NCBI GenBank assembly: GCA_027118455.1
Contig: JAJAYZ010000048.1
Location: 1-54,553, forward strand
Direction: 5' to 3'
Origin: Actinomycetes bacterium
Lineage (GTDB): Bacteria; Actinomycetota; Actinomycetes; JAHEKZ01
DNA length: 54,553 bases
A program made the translations under genes and the position numbers. Position 1 is the first letter of the stretch. Each line of letters opens with the position of its first letter. Of the stretch, positions 1 to 8,918 are shown one piece after another. Under the pieces are notes generated by a model, which ran no database searches, was not told the DNA's origin, and was given only the letters and a program-made list of their open reading frames with translations.

Positions 1-1618
1 CCTCGAGGTTGACCACCAGGGCGTCTCCTTGGCCGATGTCGCAAGCGACGAGCACCCAGCCGCGCGGCGGCCAACGGCCAGGACCCACAACCAATATCGC
101 CAGAACGACGACCGCCACCAAACCCAGGACGAGCAGACGCCGAGGTCTCCACCAACGGCGCCCGCTCCCCACCCGCCAGAGTGCTGCAGCGACCACCAAG
201 CAGCCGAAGCCGATAACACCACCAGCCCAGCCGTCCGGCCACGGCATCGTCGCCAGCGGTGCGGTTGCCGTTCGGTGTGCCACCGTCGCGATCCAGGCCG
301 ATGGCCACTGCCCGAGCCACGCCAGCCAGTGAGCCACTGCAGGCAGGACCGGAGAGACGGCCGCCGCAGCCGCCCCTAACACCGTGGCCGGAGCCACTGC
401 GGGTGCCGCCAACAGGTTGGCCACCACTGACAGCATCGCGACCTGGCCCGAAAGGGCAACGACCAAAGGCAGGGTCGCCACCTGGGCCGCGCACGCCACG
501 GCAGTGGCTTCGCGCACCGGCCGCGGCCAGCGTTCGGGTAGCCGACCACTCCACCGACGGGCCAACAGCACCAGACCAGCGGTCGCGGCCACCGACAGTG
601 CAAAGCCCCACGACCTCGACAGCCACGGGTCAGCCAGCAGCAGCACCACCACGCTCGCCAGTAACGAGCGAATCGCCTGGGTGCGACCGGCGACACCAAT
701 GGCAACCAATGCGATGGAGCCCATCACCGCAGCTCTCAGCACGCTCGGTTGCGGCCGCGCCAGCAGGACGAACCACCCGACCAGTACCAGACCCACCCAC
801 ACAAGGGCGTAGCCACGGATGCCGATCCACCGCGCGGCTAGCAGCCCCACACCGACAACGATCGCAACGTTGGCGCCGGAAACGGCCGTCAAGTGTGCCA
901 GGCCGCTGTCGCGGAGGTCCGCGGTCAGCAGAGGTGGCATCGCGCTCGTGTCACCAACAACCAGCGCAGGTAACAGCCCCTGGGCGTCCGAGCCGGTGCC
1001 AGCCACCGCCGACCTGAGCCCGCGACGCATGGCCTCCGCCCCGCGCAATAGCGCGGGCGACTGCCCCACGACGATCGGTGCGTTCGATGCGAAGACGAAG
1101 GCAGCTAAGGGTCGCGTCTCTGGAGCAGCTCTCAGCGAGCCGCTCACCGACACGGTCTCGCCGAAGCGAATGTCTTCCCAACCGTCACCGTCGCCGACGA
1201 CAAGCACGGGGGAACGCACATCGACCGAGTCGCCAGCCGACGCCACGCGCTCAGCTCGCAGCTCGACCCGAACCTGCAACTGGTCACCACTGCCGAATGA
1301 CTGACGGCGTTCAAACTCAGGATCGGCAGTCACCACACCGGTGATCTCGACCGAGCGTTGCTCTGTCGCCCAGCTCGACACCGGGCCCGCTTGAAGGTGT
1401 ATCACCCGCAGCGACATCGACGTCACTCCAACAAGAAATAGAGCAACCGCCACGATCGCCAGACCCGATAACCATCGCCTGCCAAACACCAGGGCCAGCC
1501 CTGCAATCAGCGCACCGACCAAAACGGTGCGCGGAGCGATCAGCGGCGCGAGCCAGGCACCAACCCACAGCGCCGCGACCGGAATCGCAAGGCGAAGGTC
1601 CAACGGCTGTTCGGGCAC
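1..1618 (-). CDS. comEC: ComEC/Rec2 family DNA-uptake channel protein (5' part, runs off the window edge)
   Basis: This is the membrane channel family that carries single-stranded DNA across the inner membrane in competent bacteria. About 539 residues are visible. The N-terminus has several hydrophobic segments, then the competence core with the motif HLTAVSGANVAI and the following ARPQPSVLRAAVMG segment. Near the window edge it reaches CDIGQGDALVV, which starts the metallo-beta-lactamase-like domain, so only that C-terminal domain is missing. The GTG start shares its G with the TAG stop of comEA (TAGTG), a translational-coupling arrangement. The gene has no stop in the window. Having comEC next to comEA is common in actinomycetes, including species not shown to be transformable, so real competence is an inference. 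Confidence 0.93.
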   Translation of the reverse strand, partial: MPEQPLDLRLAIPVAALWVGAWLAPLIAPRTVLVGALIAGLALVFGRRWLSGLAIVAVALFLVGVTSMSLRVIHLQAGPVSSWATEQRSVEITGVVTADPEFERRQSFGSGDQLQVRVELRAERVASAGDSVDVRSPVLVVGDGDGWEDIRFGETVSVSGSLRAAPETRPLAAFVFASNAPIVVGQSPALLRGAEAMRRGLRSAVAGTGSDAQGLLPALVVGDTSAMPPLLTADLRDSGLAHLTAVSGANVAIVVGVGLLAARWIGIRGYALVWVGLVLVGWFVLLARPQPSVLRAAVMGSIALVAIGVAGRTQAIRSLLASVVVLLLADPWLSRSWGFALSVAATAGLVLLARRWSGRLPERWPRPVREATAVACAAQVATLPLVVALSGQVAMLSVVANLLAAPAVAPATVLGAAAAAVSPVLPAVAHWLAWLGQWPSAWIATVAHRTATAPLATMPWPDGWAGGVIGFGCLVVAAALWRVGSGRRWWRPRRLLVLGLVAVVVLAILVVGPGRWPPRGWVLVACDIGQGDALVVNLE

Positions 1619-2445
1619 TACAGGCGTACGAGCGGTGCAAGGTCGGCGAAGGTACTTGGCCCAATCCCCGACACCTCCTGCAACTGATCGATCGAGGTGA
1701 AGCCGCCGTTCTGCGTTCGCCACTCGACAACTGCGGCGGCCAGCACCGGTCCGATGCCAGGCAGCGTCTCGAGTTCAACCTCAGTTGCCGTGTTGACGCT
1801 CACCAGCCCCACCGTTGGTGCTGCCCCTGGCGCCGGGCTGGCTACCCCCGCAGGGTCAGCCGGCACGGCAGTGTCACCTTCTCTGGGCACAACCACCTGC
1901 TCGCCGTCGAGCAACACCTGAGCCAGGTTGAGCGAGCCGGTGTCGCCCCGCGGCAGCACGCCACCGGCCGACTTGATCGCATCCACCACACGTGATCCGC
2001 GCGGCAGTTCCGCAATTCCAGGCCGCTGAACCGCCCCGTCGACGTCGACCACCACCACTTCCGAAACGGACGAGGATGGCGACGGCTGCTCGAGCACACT
2101 CTGAACAGGCGCGCGCTTCGCTCCCGGCGCGGAGTCGGCTTGCGGCGCTGCATCACCTCGGGGCCACCCGACGATGACAACGACGAGGGCACCGGCCAGC
2201 GCGGCCAACGCCAAGGACACGAGCCCGCGTACCGCTGTAGCATCCAGCCGCCAGATCGGTCGTGGACGCTCGGGCAGGGCGTGCCTGGCTGGACCGGGTT
2301 CAGCGGTGCTGGGAGCCGCAACGAACGCAGCATCATGGCTGTCTGCAGCATCGGTGACGTCAGCCCCAGTCGGCACCCAGCGAGGGGTGATTGCCTGCAG
2401 CCTTGTGCGGGCTGCTGCGCCATCGGGGCGTCCAGATCCAAACAT
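1618..2445 (-). CDS. comEA: ComEA-like helix-hairpin-helix DNA-binding protein
   Basis: 275 residues. It probably binds incoming double-stranded DNA outside the membrane and hands it to ComEC. There is one membrane anchor around residues 70-95 (a Leu/Ala/Val-rich segment), then a Pro/Ser linker. Next comes an SLBB-type fold containing VDVDGAVQRPGIAELPRGSR. The C-terminal tandem helix-hairpin-helix includes TLPGIGPVLAAAVVEWR and VSGIGPSTFADL. The cytoplasmic N-terminus of about 65 residues is long and low in complexity, so a later start is possible. It overlaps comEC by one base. Family assignment is firm; a role in natural transformation here is inferred. Confidence 0.92.
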   Translation of the reverse strand: MFGSGRPDGAAARTRLQAITPRWVPTGADVTDAADSHDAAFVAAPSTAEPGPARHALPERPRPIWRLDATAVRGLVSLALAALAGALVVVIVGWPRGDAAPQADSAPGAKRAPVQSVLEQPSPSSSVSEVVVVDVDGAVQRPGIAELPRGSRVVDAIKSAGGVLPRGDTGSLNLAQVLLDGEQVVVPREGDTAVPADPAGVASPAPGAAPTVGLVSVNTATEVELETLPGIGPVLAAAVVEWRTQNGGFTSIDQLQEVSGIGPSTFADLAPLVRL

Positions 2446-2639
2446 GCTGCGACCCTAGGCAGCAGGTGGGTGAACTCCGGTCGCACGCTGTTCGACTTGG
2501 GGACAAGAGCGCAGATCCCCCCTGGGGATGACCGAGCAGACTTCAGCGTCTGTCGATACCTGCCGATCCACCTCCAGTGCGTCTGTGGATCGCGATCGCC
2601 CTACTCGCTGCGTCTGCGGCAGCATCAGGTCGCCATCTC

Positions 2640-3206
2640 ATGGGGCACCGCCATACGATCCTCATTCCATTGTTGCTAGTGCCCGCGCTCTTCCTGGGGT
2701 GGCAGGAGTGGAGGTTCCAGGCGGACCAGGACCAGTTCTCTGTGGTGGCGGTGAGGATCGCCGATCGCGAGGTCCGCATCGAGTGCCAACGGTTCACCGG
2801 AGCATTGCTCGACCCCACGGCCGAGGCAGGGTATGTCCCCTTCAACGCAGATGGCTCACCCAGCGACACCGGACGCCTGGAACGAGACGCTTGCAACGAC
2901 CTGCGCGACTACGTGCACGGCGACAAGTCGAACCCGACGCTGGAGCAGATCATCGGGATCCAAGTTCTGACTCATGAGTCGTACCACCTGGCGGGGATCC
3001 GTACTGAATCTGAGACTGAGTGCGCTTCCCTTCAGCGCCTCGACGACGTCGCCCAATGGTTAGGGGCAACTGCAGACGAGGGCCGATCAGTGGCTGAGCG
3101 CTACTACGCCGAGGTATACCCGCGAATGCCGTCCGCTTACCGCACCGCCGACTGCGTGGACGGCGGTGCGTTAGACGCCGCCCCCGGCGACGAAACCTGG
3201 CCCTAG
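2640..3206 (+). CDS. Small membrane-anchored protein with an HExxH motif, function unknown
   Basis: 188 residues from the ATG at 2640; a longer reading frame upstream adds an unlikely extension. Residues 5-20 form one hydrophobic segment that is either a signal peptide or a membrane anchor, so the rest should lie outside the cytoplasm. Four cysteines follow. The segment LTHESYHLAG places an HExxH motif at residues 112-116, and acidic residues follow at 123-127, as in zinc metallopeptidases of the zincin type. I recognise no named family, and protease activity is an inference from the motif alone. It is divergent from comEA and converges on degV, with only 7 bases between the stop codons. Confidence 0.75.
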   Translation: MGHRHTILIPLLLVPALFLGWQEWRFQADQDQFSVVAVRIADREVRIECQRFTGALLDPTAEAGYVPFNADGSPSDTGRLERDACNDLRDYVHGDKSNPTLEQIIGIQVLTHESYHLAGIRTESETECASLQRLDDVAQWLGATADEGRSVAERYYAEVYPRMPSAYRTADCVDGGALDAAPGDETWP

Positions 3207-3213
3207 CGCTCGC

Positions 3214-4056
3214 TCAGCGCGGGCAGACGGCGACCGCGATCATCCCCGGTCCCACATGCGCTCCGACGACGGCGCCGACCTCCCCAACAGTGACGGCCAC
3301 TGCCCCACCAGCGCTCTCCTGAATACGCGCGGCCAGCGCGTGCGCCCGGTCGGCGTTGGCCAGATGCTGCACGGCGACGTCGGCCGCGCCATCGCCCACC
3401 CGCTCAAGAGCCAGCTCTTCGAGCCTAGCCAGTGCCTTCGACGTCGTTCGTACCTTCTCGAGCGGGGTCACGTTGCCGTCGACCAGGTGCAGCAACGGTT
3501 TGACCGACAGCACAGAACCCACGAGCGCAGCCGCCTTGCCGATCCGCCCGCCACGACGCAGGTACTCGAGGGTGTCGACGTAGAAGAGTACAGATGCCGA
3601 CGCACATCGGTCGCGCGCGATCTGCGCCACTCGTTCCGCGTCTACACCCGACGATGCAGCCTGAGCAGCTGCAAGCACCGGAAATCCCAGCCCCATCCCG
3701 ATCGACCTGCTGTCGATCACCCGCACCGGAACCGATACCTCTTTGGCACCGAGCTCGGCCGACTCGACGGTTGCCGACATCGCACCAGACAGGTGGATCG
3801 AGACGATCTCATCAGCTCCGTCGACGGCCAGACGCTGGTACACGTCGGCGAAGACCGACGGAGAGGGGCGTGACGTCGAGATGGGTCGCCACTCGCGCAG
3901 CGCCTCGGCAATGTCTGCTGACGACACCGCTGTCTCATCGAAGGTCTCGCCGCCGACAATCACCTGGACCGGCACCACCGTCACCCTTGCGGCAACGGCC
4001 TGCACTGCCGGAAGGTAGGCGGTGGAGTCGGTAACGACCGCAACGGTGTGGCTCAT
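3214..4056 (-). CDS. DegV family fatty-acid-binding protein
   Basis: 280 residues, normal length for DegV proteins. These bind a single fatty acid and, where studied in Gram-positive bacteria, can act as the binding subunit that feeds fatty acid kinase. The N-terminus [13 protein letters not shown] is the DegV signature, and [11 protein letters not shown] and [14 protein letters not shown] are further family blocks that line the lipid pocket. It overlaps the end of leuS by 4 bases (ATGA type), so the two are probably translated together, though a functional link is not obvious. The leuS-degV-comEA order is common in actinomycetes. Confidence 0.9.
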   Translation of the reverse strand: MSHTVAVVTDSTAYLPAVQAVAARVTVVPVQVIVGGETFDETAVSSADIAEALREWRPISTSRPSPSVFADVYQRLAVDGADEIVSIHLSGAMSATVESAELGAKEVSVPVRVIDSRSIGMGLGFPVLAAAQAASSGVDAERVAQIARDRCASASVLFYVDTLEYLRRGGRIGKAAALVGSVLSVKPLLHLVDGNVTPLEKVRTTSKALARLEELALERVGDGAADVAVQHLANADRAHALAARIQESAGGAVAVTVGEVGAVVGAHVGPGMIAVAVCPR

Positions 4057-6563
4057 GCCGGCACGATGTTGACCAGTTTCGGAGCGCGCACGATCACGGT
4101 ACGTACCTCGCGACCGTCCAGCGCGCGCTGCACATTATCGTCCGCCATCGCCCACTCGCGCAGCTCATCCTCGGTGACCGCCGGTGATACTTCCAAACGC
4201 GCGCGCACCTTTCCAGCGACCTGCACGACGCACGTGACTACGTCCGCTATGAGCAGCGACTCGTCGACAGCTGGCCAGCCCGCACGTGCGACGCTGGGCT
4301 TGTGACCGAGTCGATCCCACATCTCTTCAGCGGTGTACGGCGCCACCACCGAGAGCATGATCGCGACGGCCTGAGCAGCCTCGCGGACCGCCGGATCGGC
4401 GGGACCGCTGCCCGCGTCGATCGCCTTGCGCGTGCTGTTGACAAGCTCCATCGTTCGCGCCACGAGCGAGTTGAAGCGGAAGGTCTCGACCGCGTGAGCC
4501 CCTTCGCTCAGCGCCCGGTGCGTTGCCTTGCGCAGCGCGAGGTCGCCGTTGGCCGGGTCGACACCAGGTGCTGATGTGACGTCACCGGCGAGCCGCCAGG
4601 CCCTGGCCAGGAACTTGCGCGACCCAGTAGCAGACAGGTCAGCCCAGTCGACGTCATCCTCGGGCGGTCCAGCGAACACCATGCTGAGCCGGATCGCGTC
4701 GACGCCGTTCTCGCCAAGTTCATCCGACAGTCGCACGATGTTGCCTCGTGACTTACTCATCGCCGATCCGTTCATGACAACCATGCCCTGGTTGAGCAGG
4801 CGGGTGAACGGCTCGGTGAAGTCGACATACCCCAGGTCGAACAACACCTTGGTGAAGAACCTGCTGTAGAGCAAGTGCAAGATCGCGTGCGTCACCCCAC
4901 CGACATACTGGTCAACCGGCATCCACTGCTTGGCTGCTTCGACGTCGAACGGCGCTGTTTCAAGCTGAGGGTCGAGGTAGCGCAGGAAGTACCACGACGA
5001 GTCGACGAACGTGTCCATCGTGTCGGTGTCCCGCGTGGCTGGGCCTTCGCAGGTGGGGCACGGGACGTTGACCCAATCGGTGGCAGCGCCAAGCGGCGAC
5101 GTGCCCTTGGGCTTCATGTCCAGCCCCTCAGACGGCGGAAGCACGACCGGCAGTTGTTCGTCCGGTACCGGCACCTCACCGCAGTCAGGGCAGTGCACGA
5201 TCGGAATCGGCGTACCCCAGTAGCGCTGGCGCGAGATCAGCCAGTCGCGCAGTCGGTAGTTGATGGCTGCGTTGCCGTGCCGTTTCGCACTGAGCTCAGC
5301 CACGATCGTTTCGATGGCCTCGGCCTTGCTGAGGCCATCGAGCTGACCGGAGTTGACCAGCTGGCCATCGCCGGTGGTAGCAACGCCGGAAACCCCTGGG
5401 TCTTCCTCTCCGGTATCGACGACAAGGCGAACCGCCAGATCGAAGGCGCGGGCAAAGTCGAGGTCGCGCTGGTCGTGCGCGGGCACAGCCATGATCGCGC
5501 CGTGCCCGTAGTCGGCGAGCACGTAGTCGGCGGCGTAGATCGGCAGCCGCTCACCGTTGACCGGGTTGACGGCGTAGCGCTCCAGGAAGACGCCGGTCTT
5601 CGGCCGGTCGGTGGCCAGTCGGTCGATCTCAGATGTCTGACGCACCTGAGCCAGGTAGTCGTCGAACTCCTGCTGCACGTCAGTGGACGCGCTTCCGGCG
5701 AGCTCGGCTGCGAGGTCAGAGTCAGCTGCCACTACAAAGAACGTTGCACCGAAGAGAGTGTCCGGGCGAGTGGTGTAGATCGTGACCGGTTCAGCGCGAC
5801 CCTCGATCTCGAAGACGACGTCAGCACCGGTGGAGCGGCCAATCCAGTTGCGCTGCATCAGCAGCACCTGCTCTGGCCACTGACCTTGCAACTGCGCCAT
5901 GTCGTCGAGCAGCCGATCGGCGTACTCGGTGATGCGGAAGTACCACTGCGTGAGTTTCTTCTTCGTGACTGGTGTGTCGCACCGCTCGCACAAACCGCCC
6001 ACGACCTGTTCATTGGCCAGCACGGTCTGGTCGTTCGGGCACCAGTTCACCTGTGAGGGCTTGCGGTAGGCCAGCCCCTTGTCGAACAGACGCAGGAAGA
6101 GCCATTGGTTCCAACGGTAGAACTCCGGGTCGCATGTGTTGAGCACCCGATCCCAGTCGAACGAACAGGCGTAGCGACGCATCGATGCCTTCTGCGTCGC
6201 AATGTTCTCGTACGTCCAGGCTGCCGGGTCGATCCCACGTTGGATGGCAGCGTTCTCAGCCGGAAGTCCGAAGGCGTCCCACCCGATCGGGTGCATGACG
6301 TTGAATCCACGCTGCACCCAGTACCGCGCAACGACGTCCCCCAGCGCGTAAGCCTCAGCGTGGCCCATGTGGAGGTCGCCGGACGGGTAAGGGAACATGT
6401 CGAGCACGTACTTCTTGGTCCGCTCGTCAGACGGGTCACCTGAACGGAAGGGCTTGAGCTCGTCCCAGATCGGCAGCCACTTCTCCTGGGTCGCGAAGAC
6501 GTCGTAGCTCTCACGGGGCTCGCGGGCCTCAAATGGCGGATCGGATGGGGTCGGTTCGGTCAC
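4053..6563 (-). CDS. leuS: Leucyl-tRNA synthetase
   Basis: 836 residues. A class I aminoacyl-tRNA synthetase that charges tRNA-Leu. The ATP-binding signature HMGH is at residues 65-68 inside [16 protein letters not shown], and the second signature MSKS begins at residue 602. Between them lies the CP1 editing domain, with the threonine-rich [16 protein letters not shown] cysteine pair region ([10 protein letters not shown] and CPTCEG) fits the zinc-containing insertion. The C-terminal tRNA-binding domain ends just over the degV start. The upstream 170 bases hold two hairpins but no clear T-box. Confidence 0.97.
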   Translation of the reverse strand: MTEPTPSDPPFEAREPRESYDVFATQEKWLPIWDELKPFRSGDPSDERTKKYVLDMFPYPSGDLHMGHAEAYALGDVVARYWVQRGFNVMHPIGWDAFGLPAENAAIQRGIDPAAWTYENIATQKASMRRYACSFDWDRVLNTCDPEFYRWNQWLFLRLFDKGLAYRKPSQVNWCPNDQTVLANEQVVGGLCERCDTPVTKKKLTQWYFRITEYADRLLDDMAQLQGQWPEQVLLMQRNWIGRSTGADVVFEIEGRAEPVTIYTTRPDTLFGATFFVVAADSDLAAELAGSASTDVQQEFDDYLAQVRQTSEIDRLATDRPKTGVFLERYAVNPVNGERLPIYAADYVLADYGHGAIMAVPAHDQRDLDFARAFDLAVRLVVDTGEEDPGVSGVATTGDGQLVNSGQLDGLSKAEAIETIVAELSAKRHGNAAINYRLRDWLISRQRYWGTPIPIVHCPDCGEVPVPDEQLPVVLPPSEGLDMKPKGTSPLGAATDWVNVPCPTCEGPATRDTDTMDTFVDSSWYFLRYLDPQLETAPFDVEAAKQWMPVDQYVGGVTHAILHLLYSRFFTKVLFDLGYVDFTEPFTRLLNQGMVVMNGSAMSKSRGNIVRLSDELGENGVDAIRLSMVFAGPPEDDVDWADLSATGSRKFLARAWRLAGDVTSAPGVDPANGDLALRKATHRALSEGAHAVETFRFNSLVARTMELVNSTRKAIDAGSGPADPAVREAAQAVAIMLSVVAPYTAEEMWDRLGHKPSVARAGWPAVDESLLIADVVTCVVQVAGKVRARLEVSPAVTEDELREWAMADDNVQRALDGREVRTVIVRAPKLVNIVPA

Positions 6564-6598
6564 GACAACCGAGGGTAGTCCCCCTCCGACCAGCGCAC

Positions 6599-6659
6599 GA
6601 TGACCACGTCACCTGGTCATCGCGCACAAAGGTGACGTTCGGCGGCCACCTTTGTGCGC
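6599..6659. repeat. Two adjacent inverted repeats between leuS and the diguanylate cyclase gene
   Basis: The first is gatgacca (6599-6606) against tggtcatc (6614-6621), which extends one more pair outwards. The second is a perfect 13-base repeat, gcgcacaaaggtg (6622-6634) against cacctttgtgcgc (6647-6659), with a 12-base loop. They lie after the GGDEF gene stop on the minus strand and upstream of leuS. There is no T-run, so they could be a terminator without a U-tract, a regulatory palindrome or a repeat element. Confidence 0.6.
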
Positions 6660-6737
6660 TAACGCCACCTCGGACCCCCGCTGCGGGCGGGGCTGAGCGG
6701 GGCCAAACGCCAGCAGGCATGACGCACCAGGCGCACC

Positions 6738-7847
6738 TCAGGCGTTGGGCTGCTGCTCCTCTTCGGCGGCAGCAGTGGTGCGCGAGCGTGGGCCACCCCG
6801 GCGAAGGGCACGCCGGAGGTACATCTCCTGGTCGGCCTTGCCCAACAGAGTGTCGAGGGTTCCGGAGTCCCAGGGGGCGAGCATGGCGCCGCCGGCGCAC
6901 ACTTTCGGCTCCCACACGTCGACGGGCACCGGAGGGCTCTGGAGGACGCGCTCGCGCAGCCGACGCTCGAGCTCCATGGGGCTCATGCCAGGACCAGGAC
7001 CAACAACGCAGAACTCGTCACCACCCCAGCGGGCGACGATGTCGGTACCTCGCGTGATCGTCCTGAGCGCATCGGCGATGGCGACCACAACGTCGTCGCC
7101 AGCTTCGTGCCCTGACATTTCGTTGACGTGCCGCAACTGATCGATGTCGACGTAGACGCAGTGCACGGCGTCCCCGGATCGCCGCGCATTCTCGACGATT
7201 TGCTGGCCCATCATCGACAATCCTTGCCGGTTGACCAGTCCGGTCAGTGGGTCGCGGACCGACACCTGGTCAGCGGTTGCTGTGAGCTCAGCGATTTGCT
7301 CGGCCATCCGACGCCGGTTGACCGACGCCATCACGGACGCGGCCGTCACGACGGCACCAGCACCAAGCCAACCGAGCGGCCACTGCGGGAGGTTGGCTGC
7401 TGCCAGCCCGGCCAGCCAGCCGACCCAGACGGTATAGACGGCGGCGACCACCCAGCGCGTCGAGACCACGCTTGCCCCCACAAGCCCTAGGGCGGCGATC
7501 ACACCCAATGACCACGCGACGTCGTCGGAGAGAACCAGCCCCACCACGCCCCCGCCAGCGGGGAAGAGCACCATGCCCACCGCAACGACCTCAGGGATCG
7601 GCAGCCACTGTCGCCACTTCCAGGCAGCGATGGAGAGCACCGTCAGCAAGCCCGTGGCGGCAGCGAGTCCGGCCATGGCTGCCGTACCGAGTTCAGCAGC
7701 GGCCGCTGCGCCGGCGAGGCCGGCCATGGTGATGGTACTCAAACCGCCCAATACGGGCACAGTCGAACGGACGACGTCCTCGTGAAGGGCGTCGTCGGGT
7801 TCGGAAGGACCAGAGTTCATGGTCACCTTGGGCTTGTCGTCAGACAT
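6738..7847 (-). CDS. Membrane-bound diguanylate cyclase (GGDEF domain)
   Basis: 369 residues from the ATG at 7847; an in-frame ATG 24 bases upstream is less likely. It makes the second messenger cyclic di-GMP from two GTP. The first half has about six hydrophobic segments with no known sensor signature. A short helical linker follows, then DPLTGLVNRQG opens the GGDEF domain. The active-site motif GGDEF is intact at about residues 275-279, with RGTD five residues before it matching the inhibitory I-site (RxxD). An active, product-inhibited cyclase is therefore expected. No EAL or HD-GYP domain is fused or nearby. It is the first gene of the accessory block after leuS. Confidence 0.92.
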   Translation of the reverse strand: MSDDKPKVTMNSGPSEPDDALHEDVVRSTVPVLGGLSTITMAGLAGAAAAAELGTAAMAGLAAATGLLTVLSIAAWKWRQWLPIPEVVAVGMVLFPAGGGVVGLVLSDDVAWSLGVIAALGLVGASVVSTRWVVAAVYTVWVGWLAGLAAANLPQWPLGWLGAGAVVTAASVMASVNRRRMAEQIAELTATADQVSVRDPLTGLVNRQGLSMMGQQIVENARRSGDAVHCVYVDIDQLRHVNEMSGHEAGDDVVVAIADALRTITRGTDIVARWGGDEFCVVGPGPGMSPMELERRLRERVLQSPPVPVDVWEPKVCAGGAMLAPWDSGTLDTLLGKADQEMYLRRALRRGGPRSRTTAAAEEEQQPNA

Positions 7848-7892
7848 CGCCAGAACCTTGACGCACGCCACCTAGAGTGCGCAGCCAATCGG

Positions 7893-8143
7893 TCAGAAGT
7901 CCACCCGGATGGGCGTCTGCTTTGACCACCGATGGCCCTGGGCCGGTTCTTGCTTGGTCACGCAGTGGATCCCACCCCAGCCCCGATGGCGCCGGTCAAC
8001 GTTAAGCTGCACCACCTCGCGTCCTGAAAACGCGTCGCGCAGGGTCTGCCGGCATTCTCGGCATCGGTCACGGTCGTCAAACCGGGCAGTGGTCACCGCC
8101 CCGTTGGTCAGGGCGAAGTTCACGTAATGGCCGAGGAAGCTGT
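7893..8143 (-). pseudogene. C-terminal fragment of agmatine deiminase (porphyromonas-type PAD family)
   Basis: About 83 residues match the end of agmatine deiminase, which turns agmatine into N-carbamoylputrescine. The visible blocks are YVNFALTNGAV, a region like FDDRDRCRE, FSGREVVQLNVD, and WGGIHCVTKQEP, which holds the catalytic cysteine. The family is normally about 340-370 residues. The N-terminal three quarters, including the other catalytic residues, are absent, and the upstream DNA instead enters the divergent DinB gene. I call it a dead remnant. It lies near a polyamine-type binding protein, consistent with a former polyamine locus. Confidence 0.75.
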
Positions 8144-8210
8144 GGGCGGACGTCCAGCGGCTCGACATCGACCCCATCCGTCGCTGGTCAAGAGCGTCTA
8201 CGGTGAACAG

Positions 8211-8801
8211 ATGACCGCCTACGACGACCCGCCTTGGGAGCCACCGCTCGCCGGCTCGGAGACCGAACACCTCATCGGTGCACTTGACCGGCTACGCGCC
8301 ACCTTCCGTTGGAAGGCCGACGACCTCGACAGCGCCGGGCTGCAGACCCACATCGGCGCGTCCTCTCTGACCTTGGGTGGCCTGCTCAAACACCTGGCCG
8401 TCGTCGAGGATGAAGCGCTCACGAGCAAGCTGACCGGAGAACCGATCGGTGCACCCTGGGACGCGACACCTTGGAAGGGTGACGACGCCTGGGTCTTTCA
8501 ATCGGCAGCCGGCGACAGCCCCGAGCGGCTGTACTCACTGTGGGACGGCGCCGTTGAGCGATCTCGCACCCGGCTGGATACGGCCTTGGCTCGCAGCGGG
8601 GTCGAGCAGCTCATCGACCTGGCGACACCTGACGGCCGCCATGCGAGTCTGCGCCGACTCCTCTGCGACCTCATCGAGGGGTACGGCCGGCACACCGGGC
8701 ATGCCGACCTGCTCAGGGAGACCGTTGACGGCCGATTCGGAGAAGATCCCCCGCTCGGCTGGCACCCCCGAGCCACGCCTGGGCATGCGACATTCGGCTA
8801 G
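8211..8801 (+). CDS. DinB/DUF664 family protein (putative mycothiol-dependent enzyme)
   Basis: 196 residues from the ATG at 8211; the longer frame overlaps the agmatine deiminase remnant and is unlikely. The four-helix DinB fold is suggested by LIGALDRLRATFRWK, the HIGAS...LGGLLKHLAVVED helix and the C-terminal GYGRHTGHADLLRE. The spaced histidines (in LKHLA, and in GRHTGH) are the usual metal ligands of the superfamily. In actinomycetes the DUF664 subgroup is often annotated as mycothiol-dependent transferases or isomerases. The substrate cannot be told from sequence. Confidence 0.85.
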   Translation: MTAYDDPPWEPPLAGSETEHLIGALDRLRATFRWKADDLDSAGLQTHIGASSLTLGGLLKHLAVVEDEALTSKLTGEPIGAPWDATPWKGDDAWVFQSAAGDSPERLYSLWDGAVERSRTRLDTALARSGVEQLIDLATPDGRHASLRRLLCDLIEGYGRHTGHADLLRETVDGRFGEDPPLGWHPRATPGHATFG

Positions 8802-8918
8802 GCCGATGTCAATCCCCGAAAAGATGTGTTTGACCGTTGCCCTGGGGCCCACCACAGTGGCGGTGCACAGACGGGTTCGTTTCGCACACGGCGCTCACGC
8901 CGGTTCAGGAGGACCACG

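Noticed and set aside
3206..3220. gcgct-CGCTC-agcgc hairpin between convergent genes
   Set aside because: Only 5 pairs, and it overlaps both stop codons; too weak to claim a terminator.
4875..6056. 393-residue plus-strand frame antisense to leuS
   Set aside because: High-GC codon bias on the opposite strand of leuS creates this shadow; there is no recognisable domain.
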